64,000 nt of DNA, taken from contig MGTT01000011.1 in assembly GCA_001799575.1 (NCBI GenBank), positions 186,001 to 250,000 of the forward strand, written 5' to 3'. Made by a program: the position numbers and the translations under genes. Numbering within the stretch: position 1 is the stretch's first letter; every line of letters starts with the position of its first letter. Positions 34,301-46,800 of the stretch are shown in pieces. The notes beneath the pieces are model-generated. The model was not told where the DNA came from, searched no databases, and saw nothing but the letters and a program-made list of their open reading frames with translations. The stretch is from Elusimicrobia bacterium GWA2_56_46. GTDB lineage: Bacteria; Elusimicrobiota; Elusimicrobia; Elusimicrobiales; UBA9959.

Positions 34301-34850
34301 TCACCGGGCTGGAGACGATCTCGCCCCCGGCCTGGAAAGGCGTCCACGCCTCGGTAAGCGGCGGATAGGCCTGCTCGGAGGCATAGCCGGTGCGCGCCGC
34401 ATTCCCCCTGAACATAGGCCAGTCCGCCGCGGACAGGAGGGATGAGGGATGAGGGATGAGGGATGAAAGGAAGAGAAAAAGCGTAAGCGTTTTCTTCGCC
34501 AAACCTGTTTGCTGTTTTTTTACCACTGTTGTCAGAATTCTGACTATTTCATCACATTCCTTAAGCAACTGATCAATACCCTCTTTTCCGGAAGCCGGGA
34601 AACTTTCAGATATTATCCTGAGCCAATAATGGGACTCGCGCGCCTCTTTTCGTGCGATATTGGCGCTATGTGTAAAATCTGATTTGGACAAGCCGGCCAC
34701 CGCTTCCTCCCAATTGGCCCCGACAGAAGTCGCGGAACGCATTAACTGTCGTAAAACATCCACAGCAAGACGATCTGAACTCATCCTGCGCGACAAGCCG
34801 ATAATATCCACGGCAAACTTAAAGAATCTTTCCGCAAGTTCCTCTCTCAT
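31332..34850 (-). CDS. Four-helix-bundle (IVP-like) domain fused to PQQ beta-propeller / FN3 / T9SS-type C-terminal tail
   Basis: 1,172 aa from ATG 34850 (GAGAGG upstream). Residues 1-115 are a four-helix-bundle protein of the 23S rRNA intervening-sequence type (FFKFAVDIIGLSRRM, LMRSATSVGANWEEA, KEARESHYWLRII). This runs without a stop into a signal-peptide-like stretch (LAKKTLTLFLFLSS, heptamer-encoded IPHPSSL, then LSAADWPMF), a PQQ-type propeller (about 145-500), three FN3-like modules, and a tail with VYTYPNPAKGG and GVYIYKVTAES as in type IX sorting domains. A TTG at 34502 could start a separate secreted protein beginning MAKKTLTLFLF; a run of seven A's lies just upstream. The fusion could be real, overlapping genes, or an indel. 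Confidence 0.7.
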   Translation of the reverse strand: MREELAERFFKFAVDIIGLSRRMSSDRLAVDVLRQLMRSATSVGANWEEAVAGLSKSDFTHSANIARKEARESHYWLRIISESFPASGKEGIDQLLKECDEIVRILTTVVKKQQTGLAKKTLTLFLFLSSLIPHPSSLLSAADWPMFRGNAARTGYASEQAYPPLTEAWTPFQAGGEIVSSPVIFEDIVYFGARDKNVYALNARTGALLWRYPTGGWVDAAPSAAGDALFVPSLDGYLYALNRTTGEFLWRAGLGASSVSSPLVLDGKVFVGVGSPEKKLKVFRVSTGELLFEQPADQPVDSAPSTDGALVYFGANDGRIYALNKNTFSLPWSYQTMGGSYGMNALAVSSGIVYALPGHDEKKPLAFNAGNGALLNSNVGPFDEDASWEQTGSPVAAKGRLYFSAGATVNRFYALDTAALDSGQTGQAPPYVWPSSPTLGAVSALGILSSPAMANEIIYAGTIDGSLVAFTSSAVSVDLIANVAFSSPVYSSPGISNGLVVVATAGGKLMAYKTAKTVSISSPPAYGIVSGTVSVKGYVVNPNLTGYALEYGSGEEPAVWHNVVSSSSAQAVENAVLADWDTAELSNGIYTLRLTALENPVSGSDNTALLTVRINAAPSAPSGLTAADVPNDSGNNVRLNWTASGSAGITGYRIYRDAGAGFVEVLSVSSSAATCVDASAVTGTTVTYAVRAFDGYRESENSNLAQACAVNDTGDNTPPAAISDLAAEPGFDAGTALLSWTAPGNDGDVGTASYYVVKYTSVPGYDWNNFNGAELRASTRAVDGPAGDYHTEEIDGLFGGVTYYFAVKTADFASNLSQVSNATMTWATIDSVPPLPPEGLSVTDTLGDAGGSLTLNWTLSPDDGAGADDVYGYKIYRRLQNSAYVSTAPYAEVARGVRSYIDNAAVTNIRFYYSAAAFDSSNNSPLSNEVYGISADNWRFFDASQGASVRLPDGARVDIPPHAASQNDHLLFSRLEPGTYRPLLRVKANTQANASGLIYGVRLKLDTTKLSNPAVITLPYNDDAVAGMVQENLRIYMLNDGAWRMVDRSKPDLEAKKVSAEVLRFSTAAIMEYVPSGELLNGNEVYTYPNPAKGGILTFKFRVSEKARVTVDVYNVAAEKVAEFEKINCAAGDTSEIAWNIANIASGVYIYKVTAESASGSKTVIKKLAIIH
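34439..34466. repeat. In-frame heptamer array in a signal-peptide-like region, four units
   Basis: (GGGATGA)x4 on plus (TCATCCC in mRNA sense), encoding SSLIPHPSSL just before the propeller domain. Confidence 0.92.
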
Positions 34851-34860
34851 AATAGCCTCT

Positions 34861-34888
34861 CCCTCATCCCTCATCCCTCATCCCTCAT
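34861..34888. repeat. Heptamer array (CCCTCAT)x4 between giant protein and fusion gene
   Basis: GGGATGA in mRNA sense. It spans from just after the giant gene's stop (34898) to the ribosome site of the downstream gene. Confidence 0.95.
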
Positions 34889-34897
34889 CCCTTCTTC

Positions 34898-37800
34898 CTA
34901 CGGTCCTATCTTCAGCACGTAGGTCTTTCCGTCGGTGGAACCTACCACCAGGGTCATATTGGCCGTGTCTATAACGATGTCGGCCCTCACGGGCCCTCCG
35001 GTGGCCACCGGCCAGCCTGGCCTCAAAACGCCGGTATTGGCGTTAACGGCGTAGATATAACCGTCGTCGCAGCCGAAATAGACATAATCCGCCCCGCCCT
35101 GTGGCGTATAAACAGTGTCAGGCAGCCAATTAGGGAAAGACCTGATGGCTCCTCCCGCCTGGAAAGGCCAGCCGGCGGCGCTCAAGCCGGTAGCCGCATT
35201 AACTTTATGAAGTCTGCCGGCATCGTCTCCGAAGAATATATACTTTGTCTCCTCCCAGGTCACAAAAGGCGAAGTGTAGATCGGCGCGCCGGCATGATAA
35301 TCCTTCTCCGGCTCCGTCGCCCCCGCCGGCCAGCCGGCGGGAACATTGCTCAGGTTGGAGGAAATCCTGGCATAGAGCTTCCCGTCCGTGGAAGTAAAAT
35401 ACAGGACATTGTTTGGATCCGCCACGCGCGCGTCCAGGTATGGGGATGATTTTATGGCCGCGCCGGTCTGATAGCTTGTAGGCGAAGTGCCGTCGCCTGT
35501 TTTCAGCGCCACCATTTTCCCGTCCTCCAGGCCTATCCATGCGGTATTGACGGTAGCCCTGTTATCTATGGCCATCATCCCGGAGATGGGCGCCGTTATG
35601 GCCGAGGCATAGGTCCAGCCGCTGCACGGGGTCCCATCGGCTTTATTCAGGCAGCGGACCGTATTATCGCCGGCGCCAAAATAAAACACGTCCCCGCTGC
35701 AACTTACATCGGAACACATAAGGTTGGATCTTATGGGCGCGCCTATGGACTTTTTCCAGGACAGCCCCGCTGAGGAATCATTGTCCCGGATCTTATATAC
35801 GTCACCGTTGTCATCCGCAAAATACAGGTACAATCCGCCGGCTTCCACCACCGGCATCGGACTTGTCCTTATCGGCGAGAGCGTGTCGGTCGGATAGGCC
35901 CATTTAATGGTTCCGTCTTTTTTAACCGCCCTTAAATATCCGTCGGTCGACGTCATATAGACGGCTGAACTTACCGTGGGGCTGGTGTCGCCGTCATAGG
36001 TGTAATACCCAGCCATGGCCTCCACTACCGTATTTGTCGGCGGCGCGTACGGCCAGGTTGTGCCCTCCGGCGGCAGGGCGGGGGCGATTATGGTGATCGA
36101 CGAGGTCTCCACCTGAGCGGAAGGAGTAAACTCCTCCGGCTGGTCGCTGGGGCCGTCCCTTACGGTCAGGGTCGGAAGGGAATTGAAACTCACCCTGAAC
36201 ACGTTGTCGGGGAACCGCGCGGAAGCGTTCTGGGTGCTCTCAAATACCACATAGAATGTGCGGGTTGAGGCGGCGGGGATGGATGCGGAAAGCAGATCGG
36301 GAGCAAGCACGGTCAGCGTGGACACACCATTCACATCCAATGAAATTAACGACATGGGAATATAAGCGATAGTGCTGACATCTATACCCGATTCGTAGCG
36401 GCCGTATATACCGGTGCTGGTGGAGTCCCTTACCAGCATAATGGCGTTGAAAAGGTTCTTCGCCATGACCGTGTCGAGGGGAGCCGACACGGAATTCAGC
36501 ACCTTGAATGTAACAGTCGTTATTTCCAGGCTGTTGAAACCGGCCGGGCTGTTGTTGGAGATCTCCAGCTTGACGGCGCTGTCGCGTGAGGCGTTGTTCA
36601 TCCACAGCGGCGCGGAGGTGCTTGCGGTGACCGAATGCACGCTGGCGTCGTAGGTGACCGTCCCCAGGATTATCTGCGGCGCCGCTTTTGTACCGGTATC
36701 GGTGTTAAAAGTCACCCGGTATGTGGCGCCGGCCGCCAGCGGATAACCGTCCTGGTCGTTAAACGACAAACCTGTCTGTACCGTAGTCTGCTGGGCAAGG
36801 GAAGCCAGGTTGAAGCCGATGTCGGCCAGCCGATAAGTGTGCGGAGAGCGCGTGTCCGGGTTTCCGCCGGTTCGCCCGAAGATAATACTGTTCGCGGTGC
36901 CGGTACTTGAATCAGACCCTATAGTCATGCTGATAGGGAATTTTCTGGCCAGGAACTGCGGAACTCCCGTGTTAAGCGGATAGGCAAGAGTATTGGCCGG
37001 CGCCGGGACGGGATTATTGTTCCTGGAGCCCAGGGTGGCCGCGGCCGACGCCGCGAAGTCGGCCGAATTGCTGTCCGTATCGGCCCCCTCGCCGGGCTGC
37101 CTGATTATAGAGTTAACGGCGCCGGCCGGAGCATAGTTCCCTACGGAGGTCGTTTCTCCGATGTAATTGTATCTGGAATAACTGGCGCCGGACTGCCAGG
37201 TGACCTCGTCTTCCACCGATCCGGCCGGATCTTCCAGCGTCAGGAAATCCCCGGCGCCGTTCAGGCCGGCCGGGCCGAAAACGTAAGCGAAAGACAGGCC
37301 GTCATCGCTTACTGACGAGAAATCCAGCAAAGCGTAATTCCGGGGATAGATCTTTTTTGTGAATCTGAACCTGAGACCATTGGCCGAAGCGTATGAATTT
37401 CTGAGAGCGTAGCCGGTCAGGGTCCGCGTGGAAGTAAGCGAGGTGTTATAGAGCTCTATGAACTGCCCGTTCAGCGCGCCGTAGGACACCTCGTTTATTT
37501 TAAACGTGTCCGTAGCGCGGTAATTGACGTAGTTTTTTGTCGGCGTCGGGTCTATCTCAAGGAAAGCCGGGTTCCCGTCGGTGATCCTGGCGAAAGACTG
37601 GCCCTCCGAGAGAACTCCCGGCCCCGGCCACTGAACCTGGTCCACCAGGCGGCCTCCGGCGTCCAGCAGCTCGACATGGTAACTCTCGCCGCCGTTCAGA
37701 TCCACCGGCAGATTGACGATAGTGAAAGTGGATCCCGCGTTTATCACGTCGCCGGCGCCGCCGGTCCAGACGGTAATGGGCGCGCCGCCCAGGGCGATGC

Positions 37801-40800
37801 TGCTCTCGACGTAATTCAATTTCCAGCCGAGGAGCGGGGAAGTGCTGGTGGTGTTATTGTAAAGTTCGACCCAGTCGTCGGCCGCGGACGGCCCTGAAGG
37901 ATATACTTCATTGACATACACAAGCGCCGGCAGAATGAGCTCCGGGTAAACCTCATAGGAGTTCAGCAGCAAGCCGTCGCCTTTGACGAGACGGAGGCAG
38001 TAAACGCTCCCGGGGAAGACCCCGTTGTCTTTCAGCGCGAAATCCCATTTTCCGTCCTGGTTCCGCTGGATGCCCGCCACGCTGTTGGTGGAATTATTCA
38101 ATTCCTCGTAGGTCTGGTTGACTACGGTATGAGCTCCGTGCTGGGGATCTTCGGCGTTGGCGGTCAAAGCGGTGTTATCCGCGGGGGCGTTGTCTTTGAA
38201 AGCGATGACGGTAGCGCTGGTAACATCCGTATAATCGGCGGGCACGCCCCCGCTGGGCGCATCGCAGGTTCCGTCTCCTTTGCCGGCGACCTGGAGCCTA
38301 AAGTCCTGGGCGTCGACGGGGAGATCCACCTGGTTAGTGTGCAGCAGCGCCCTGAGCCTGAATGCCGCGCCCGCGGAGGGGAGGGGAGCCAGCGTGTCCT
38401 GCGCGGCCAGCGGAACCCCCACATCCGTCGTGTCGGTATTATTAAAGAACCGGTAGGCGGACTGGGAGAATGTGGTGGAGGGCGCGGCCGCCCAGAAAGC
38501 GAATGAAAAACCGCCCACGGTAGTTGAAGCCAGGCTGGTATCAAGCGCCGCGCCGCCGTCGGCATTCGACCAGGTAAAAGCCGGCACGGAGGTCATCAGC
38601 AGACGCTTGGCAAACAGGCGGCCGGTTCCGGAGGCGCCGTCGGCCACTGTAAATATAAGCCGATCCTTGTTAACCGGATCCTGCTGAATATCATACCTTA
38701 CCTGCGGGTTGGCAAAAAGCGGCGTCGGAGTCCCGTCGGGATTTCCAAGCGTGGGAGCGCCGGTAGTGCCGTAATACCAGCCTATATTGGTGGCGGACGC
38801 GTCGTTATAAGTCACCAGCCAGCGCGTAGTCACGCCTGACGTAAGCCAGCCCGCCGCCACCAGCTTGCTTCCCGCGACCGGGAGCGCGCAGGTGGCGTCA
38901 ACGTCGTTGTTATTGCTCCAGGCAGAACCCGACCAGTAACCGATCTGCATATCGTTGCTGGTGCCGCCGGCGGCATTGCCGATGGACGCAAAGATCATTT
39001 CATTGCTGTTCGGGTTGGCCGCGAGATCCAGATTGGTGGCGTCATTGTCGAAAGTGGGCGGAGAGTAGCGCGTACCCCAGGCGTGCAACGGTGTCCCGCC
39101 GGTCCAGGCCGCGGTCGCAACTCTTACGCCGTTGGTACCGTTATTCCCGGCCGAGTTCGCCCAGACCACCATCAGATCCCCGGAGAGGGATTCGAACTCC
39201 ACGTCAAAGTCGTCCACATCCTGCGCGACGGCCACCACCTCAAGCGAAGTTTCAAGCGCCGCCGAGGGCTCATTCTCCCAGGCGGTTCCGTTCCAGACCA
39301 TCGCGGACAGATCCGAAGCGTCGTCAGCCCAGATGGCCGCGATGGTACCCGAAGAAGCCCGGCGGTCGGAGGCCATCTTCACCCACTGCACCACCCCGGA
39401 GGTTCTGACCGGATCCAGGTTGTTGTTGGCTGACCAATTCCCGGAACCGCAATCCGCGCTTCCGGGTTTGATCCGGTAGCCGAGTTCATCGGTATTGGCG
39501 GCGTCCCGAGAATACAGCACCATAACATCCCCGGTATTGGTCTCGTAAGCGATGTCGAAACGCCGCGTAAGTTCGGAGCCGCCCACCGTTTGCGTCCACT
39601 CTTCGCTCCAGTTAGCCCCGTCGGTGCACAGCATATGCAGCGTTCCGTCCTTGACATAACCGGCCACAGCCTCCTGTTTGTCGGAAAGAGGATTGGTCTT
39701 GATCACGAACAGGGATCCCGCCGCCCCCGAAACGGTATTCTGCACGGCGCTGAAATTGTTGCCGGCGCTGTAGTAATTGCGGAACTGCGGCATGGTATTG
39801 CCCGCCTGGCCGTAGAAGATCACGCCGTCCCCCCCGGAGTGCACCACGGGCAGCGCTTTGGTTTTTACAAACCCCAGGTTCACCCAGTCGGTAAAACCGC
39901 CGTTATTGTGCTGCGCCCGCACCCGGAAGTAATAATAGGTGTCGATGTTCAGGCTGCTGAACGTGGCGCCGGGGCCGGAAGCCGGTGCTGTTGTGAAAGT
40001 CACCTGGTCGGAAGCGCCGACATTAAAGTCATAGGCCGTGGAGACCTGCACGGTGTAGAGAGTGGCGCCAAGCGGGTTAGAGTTATTGTCCCAACTGACT
40101 GAAAAACCGTTATCCGCCACCGCGCTGAAAGTGGAGACGGATGACCGCGGCAAATTGGCCAGCGTTGAGGCGGCTGGATAGGCTGACCAGGAACTTGAGT
40201 TGGCATTGCCGTTGGCCCGCACGAAAAGATAATAGGTCGTATTCGGGGCCAGAGCGGGATCGAAGACGGAGGCGCTGACGGCAAATTTTCCGAACGTCGT
40301 GCTGGACGCATAAATCGGAGAAGGCGGGTTAGACGGATTGACGGAGGCGGCAAGAATATACCCCGTAGCTTCGTTAACCAGCTGCCAGCTTGCGGAGATA
40401 GAGTTTGTATCGGCGCCGGTTATGGATTCTATTACCGGCGCGGGCATTGTCAGCGTCCTCGTGGAGCCCAGAGCGGCGTAGTCCGTGTAAATGCCGTTAT
40501 GGTTTACGGCCCGGACCTGGAAATAATAGACCGTATTGATGCTTAGATTTGTGAAAGCGTATGCCGGGCCCGAAGCCGGGGCCGTTGAAGCCGTAACCTG
40601 GTCGGCCGCCCCGGAGTTGAAGTCCTGGGCGGTGGAAACCTGCACCGTATATGTTGTTCCGGGCAAAGGATTTGAATTCCCGCTCCAGGCGGCCGTAAAG
40701 CCCGTCGCGGACGCGGCGCTGAAAGTGGAAACGGCGGTCAGCGGGATGTTGGCCCAGGTGGCTGTTCCCTGAACCGTTGTGTAGGCGGTGGGAACGCCAT

Positions 40801-43800
40801 TGTTGTTAAGACCGGAGACCTGGAAATATACGGTGGTGTTGGGATTCAGTCCCGAGGAACTGAGCGCCAGGTTATATGTGTCCGACGCGGTCACCACCGC
40901 CCCGGCGGGACTTGAAGGATCCGGCGCCGTTGAGGCCAGAACGCGGTATAGCGTGGTATTCAGCGGATTGCCGTTTTCCAGCCAGTTGAATTGTATGGCG
41001 CCTGCGCCGACGCCGGTGAAATTATTGAAAACCGGCGGCCTGGTCAAAGTCGAGGTTCCCTGAGCCACGGTATAGCCGGTGAGAATATTGTTCCTGTTGA
41101 GCGCGGCTATCCGGAAATAGTAGGTGGCGTTGACGTCAAGCCCCGCCGAGCTCAGATAAACATTGTAGGTGTCCGAACTTGTCACCGCCGCCCCGGCCGG
41201 CGCGGAGGGATCCGGCGCGGTCGAGGCCAGAACGCGGTAAAGCGTGGTTGCCGCCGGATTGCCGTTCGGCGACCAGTTCGCCTGCATGGAACCGGAACTT
41301 ATATCGGTGAAACCGGTAAAAGACGGGACGGCGGCCCAGGTCGAGGTTCCCTGGGCGACGGTATAGGCGGTCGGGACAGCGTTATTATTTAGCCCGGCAA
41401 CGCGGAAATAACAGGTGGTGTTCGCGTTAAGCCCGGAGGAACTTAGGGCCAGGCTATACGTGTCCGACGTCGTCACCACCGCGCCGCCTGGGTTTGAGGG
41501 ATCCAGCGCGGTCGAAGCCAGCACGCGGTAAAGCGTGGTATTCAGCGGATTGCCGTTATTTGACCAGTTGAACTGGATGGCCCCGGCCGCGACATTGGTG
41601 AAGTTGGTGAAGACCGGCGCATTGGCCAGCAGAGTCGAGGTTCCTGGATAGGCGGACCATTCGCTTACCGACCCCGGACCATTGGCGCGCACAAAAAGAT
41701 AATACGTGGCGTTCGCGCTCAAAGCCGGATTAAAGACCGAAGCGCTGAGATTTCCCACCGTCGTGCTGGAAGCGTCTATAGAAGAAGGCGGGTTAGCCGG
41801 ATTGGCGGAGGCGGCCAAAGTATAGCCGGTGGCTCCGGTCACCAGCGACCAGTTAGCCGTCATAGAGGTCACATAAACGCCGGTTATGGAACCGATTATC
41901 GGAGCCCCGATCCCTCCTATGGGCAGGGTCGTTTCAGTATCCGGCGGGGAAGTATAAGAGGTTATGACGCCATTGTTGTTTACGGCCGCCGCCTGAAAAT
42001 AGTAGGCCTTATTGGCGGCAAGGCCTGAGGAACTCAGATAGACATTGTAAGTGACGGAAGCGGTGACCACGGCGCCGGCCGGCGCGGAGGGATCGGGCGC
42101 CGTGGAAGCCAGCACGCTATAGCGTGTCCCAGAAGCATTGCCCGTCGCTGACCAGTTGTAGATTATCGCGGCGGGCGTTATCCCGGTGAAATACCGGCCC
42201 GTCGGCATATTGGCCAGAGTGGAAGTTCCCCGCGCCGCGGTATAGCTTGTAGGAACATAATTCCTGTTAAGTCCGGCGACGCGGAAGTAGTAAGTCGTGT
42301 TGGCGTTCAGCCCGGAAGAGATCAAAGCCAGGTTATACGTGTCCGAAGCGGTAACCACCGCGCCGCCCGGGTTTGACGGATCCGGCGCGGTCGAAGCCAG
42401 AACGCGGTAAAGCGTCGTATCCAGCGGATTGCCGTTATTCGACCAGTTTAATTGCATTGCGTCCGCGGTTAAGCCGGTGAAGTTGATGAAAACAGGAGCA
42501 TTGGCCAGCAAAGTAGCCGTGCCCTGGATCACGGTATAGCCGCTCGGGACGCTGTTTCTGTTAACCGCGGCGGCCTGGAAATAGTAAGTGGTGTTTGCGC
42601 TCAGGCCCGAGGAACTGAGCGCCAGGTTATACGTATCCGACGTAGTCACCACCGCGCCGCCCGGGCTTGACGGATCCGGCGCGGTCGAAGCCAGAACGCG
42701 GTAGAGCGTCGTATCCGGCGGATTGCCGTTGTTCGACCAGTTGAACTGGATGACCCCGGCGGCGACATTTGTGAAGTTGGAGAATACCGGCGTATTGGCC
42801 CAGGTTGAGGTTCCCTGGACCGCTGTATAGCCGGTTAGCACGCTATTGCTGTTCATAGCTGCGGCCCGGAAATAGTAAGTGGTGTTCGCGCTCAACCCGG
42901 AAGAACTTAAGGCCAGATTATATGTGTCCGACGTAGTGACAACAGCCCCGCCAGGGTTTGAGGGATCCGGCGCGGTAGAAGCCAGAATGCGGTAGAGCGT
43001 CGTATCCGGCGGATTGCCGTTATTCGACCAGTTGAACTGTATGGCTCCGGCGGCAACGTTGGTGAAATTAGTGAAAACAGGCGCATTAGCCCAGGTTGAG
43101 GTGCCCTGGGCGGTTGTATAACCTGTGGCAATGCCATTTTTGTTTATACCCGCGGCCTGGAAATAGTAAGTGGCGTTCGCGTTCAGCCCGGAGGAACTTA
43201 AGGCCAGATTATACGTGTCCGACGCCGTCACCACCGCGCCGCCCGGATTTGACGGATCAGGAGCGGTTGAAGCCAGAACGCGGTAAAGCGTCGTGTTCAG
43301 CGGATTGCCGTTATTCGACCAGTTGAACTGGATAGTATTCGCGCTCACATTGGTGAAGTTGGCGAACACCGGCGCGAAAGCCACCAGAGTCGCCGTCCCC
43401 TGGGCCGCGGTATAGGCCGTGGGGACGCTGTTATTGTTAAGTCCGGCCACGCGGAAATAATACGTGGTATCTGCATTAAGCCCGGCGGAACTGAAATAAA
43501 CATTGTAGGTGTTCGAGGTGGTCACCACCGCGCCGGCCGGATCCAGGGGATCGGGCGCCGTAGAAACGGCAACGCGGTAGAGTGTGCCCGGATAAGGATT
43601 GCCGTTGGCCGACCAGTTGAACTGTATAGCCCCGGCCCCCACATCGGTAAAATTGGTGAATACGGGCGCGTTCTCCAGCAGAGTGGAAGTCCCCGGATAC
43701 GCCGACCAGGAGCTGGACGCTTTGGAATCATGGCTCCGCACGAAAAGATAATAGGTGGTGTTCGCGTCCAAAGCCGGCGTATCCAGGGTGGCGCCTGGAT

Positions 43801-46800
43801 TTTCCGTCGTGCTTGAAGCGTAGACCGGATTGGGCGGATTATCCGGATTTATAGAGGCGGCCAAAGTATAAGCTGTGGCCCCGTCGACCAGAGACCAGGC
43901 CGCCGTCAACTGGCGCGCCGCCACGTTGGTGAAAGCGGAGATGACCGGCCGCGCCGGCGCCAGGCTCTCCGTCACCTGAACCCAGGAATCCCCGCTGACT
44001 CCGGCCGTGGCTCCGCCCAGGGTAGCGGTCACATTCCTGCCGCTGCCCATGGTAACACCGTTGCCGTCGTCGATATAGGCCCTCACCGCCAGCCTGTCTC
44101 CGTTGGAAAGCACGGTAAAGACGGGGAATTTAGCCCAGTTTTGCGCGGCCAGCGTGGTGGTAAGCTCCGCGCGCGGAATAAGAACCGAGGCGATCACGGA
44201 CTGGAGCGCGCCGGAAGCGTCCGCGCGCAAAAGCTCGGCGGTTATGGTGGCGTTTGCCTGAACAGCGCTCTCCCTGGCCCAGATATTAAAGGTGACATTG
44301 CCCGCGATGGTGACCGCGTCCAGGGGATCGGAATACCAGATGACATTCGTTCCCGCCGCGACCCTGGTGAATTGCGTCTCGGCGGTCGGAGGGGTAACTG
44401 TCCCCGCCAGGGTATTCTTGGTGTAGGTCGCCACCGCGGCCCCCATGGTTCTTGTCAGATAGCGCTCATCGTCGGCGCCCGGATCGATGGAAGAGACGGT
44501 ATCCTGAAAATACAGCTTTGTAGCGATCGCCGGCAGCGTAGCGGTCGATTGGGCCGCGCTGTAAGCGGTGAGAATCCCGTTATTATTCAACCCGGCGGCG
44601 CGGAAGTAATAAGTGGTCCTGGAAGCCAGGCCGCTTAAGATCAAACTTACGTCGTAGGTCTCCGACATGACAACCAGCGCGCCGGCGGGATTCAAGGGGT
44701 CGGACGCCGTCGATGACGCCACGCGGTACAAGGTGCCGGGGTAAGGATTGCCGTTGGCTGACCAGTTGAATTGCATATCGTCCGCGCTCACATTTGTAAA
44801 TTCGGTAAACACCGGCGGATTGGCCCAGGTTGAGGTTGACTGAACCGGTGTATTAGCGGTGGGGACGCCGTTATTATTAAGTCCGGCCGCGGTGAAGTAA
44901 TAAGTCGTATTCGCGTTAAGTCCGGAGGAACTCAAGGCCAGATTGTAGGTATCGGAGGCCGTCACCACGGCCCCGCCCGGATTTGAGGGATCCGGCGCGG
45001 TCGAAACCAGAACGCGGTACAGCGTGGTATCCAGCGGATTGCCGTTATTCGACCAGTTAAACTGGATGGCCGAGGAGTCGACACCGCTGAAATTGGCGAA
45101 CACGGGCGCAAAAGCCAGGAGAGTCGAAGTCGCCTCGGCCGCCGCATAATTTGTGGCTATGCCGTTATTGTTAAAGCCGGCTGCGCGGAAATAGTAGGTG
45201 GTATTGGCGTTGAGCCCCGAAGAAGTTAAATAAACGTTATAGGTACTGGAAGCGGTGACCACGGCCCCGCCCGGGTTTGAGGGATCCGGCGCGGTCGACG
45301 TCAGGACGCGGTACAGCGTGCCCGGATAAGGATTCCCTCCTGCCGACCAGTTGAACCGGATGGCGCCCGCGCCAATATCGGTAAAGCCGGAGAATACCGG
45401 TATCCCGGCCAGGCTTGAGGTTGACTGGGCCGCCGTATAGCTGGTGGAAACACCGTTGTTATTAATACCCGCCACCCTGAAATAGTAAGTAGTGTTCGCA
45501 TTCAGCCCGGAGGAGCTTAAAGCCAGGTTATAGGTATCCGAGGTGGTAACTATCGCGGCGCCGGGATCTAATGGATCCTGCGCGGTGGAAGTAAACACCC
45601 GGTAAAGCGTGGTGTTCAGCGCATTGCCGTTGTTAGACCAGTTGAACTGGATGGCGCCCTCCCCCACCCCTGTGAAGCCGGTGAATACGGGCGGAAAGGC
45701 CAGCAGGGTAGAGACGCCGGGATAAGCGGCCCATACGCTTGCCGCCCCCGGCCCATTGGCCCGGACGAAAAGGTAATAGGTGGTGTTAGCCGCCAAAGCG
45801 GGCTCAAAGACGGAAGCGCTGATACTCTGGTTCCCGACCGTGGTGCTGGAAGCGTCTATCGAAGGCGGGGTGGCGGAATTTACGGAGGCGGCCAAAGTGT
45901 AGCCGGTGGCCCCGTCTACCAGCGACCAGTTCGCCGTGATCGAAGTCACATAAACGCCGGTGATCGAACCAATGAGAGGAGCGCCGATCCCGCCCTGGGG
46001 AAGCGTCCTGGCCGCGGCCGGCGCGGTGTAAGAAGTGAGAATGCCGTTATTATTTACGGCCGCCGCCCGGAAATAATAATCGGTATCGGAATTCAGGCCG
46101 GAAGAACTCAGGTAGACATTGTAGGTGTCCGAGGCCGTCACCACCGCGCCGTCCGGAGAAGAGGGATCCGGGGCCGTGGAGACCAGCACCCTGTAAACTG
46201 TTCCCGGAGTATTACCCGCCGAAGACCAGTTAAATTGGATCCTATCCTCCCATACCCCGGTAAAATTCAAGCCCGCGGGCTGGACGGCTAAAGTCGAAGT
46301 GCCCCGGACCGCCGTATAAGCGGTGGAAACGCCGTTGTTGTTAAGTCCGGCCGCGATGAAATAGTAAGAAGCATTCGCGTTAAGCCCGGAGGAAATTAAA
46401 GCCAGGTTATAGGTGTCCGACGCGGTCACCACCGCGCCGCCGGGGTTCAGCGGGTCGGACGCCGTTGAGGTTAAGACGCGGAACAGCGTACCGGGATAAG
46501 GGTTGCCGTTGGCCGACCAGTTAAACTGTATGGCCCCGGCATCCACATCAGTGAAATTAACGAACGCGGGAGCGAAGGCCAGCAGAGTTGAGGTCGATCG
46601 CGCGCCCGTATAACTTGTGGCGGCGCCGTTGTTGTTGATGCCCGCCACGCTGAAGTAATAAGTCGTGTTCGCGTTCAGCCCCGAAGAACTTAAAGCAAGC
46701 TCATAAGTGTCCGACGCGGTCACCACCGCCCCGACCGGATTTGAGGGATCCGGCGCCGTTGAGGTTAAAACACGGTAAAGCGTGATATCCGGCGGATTGC

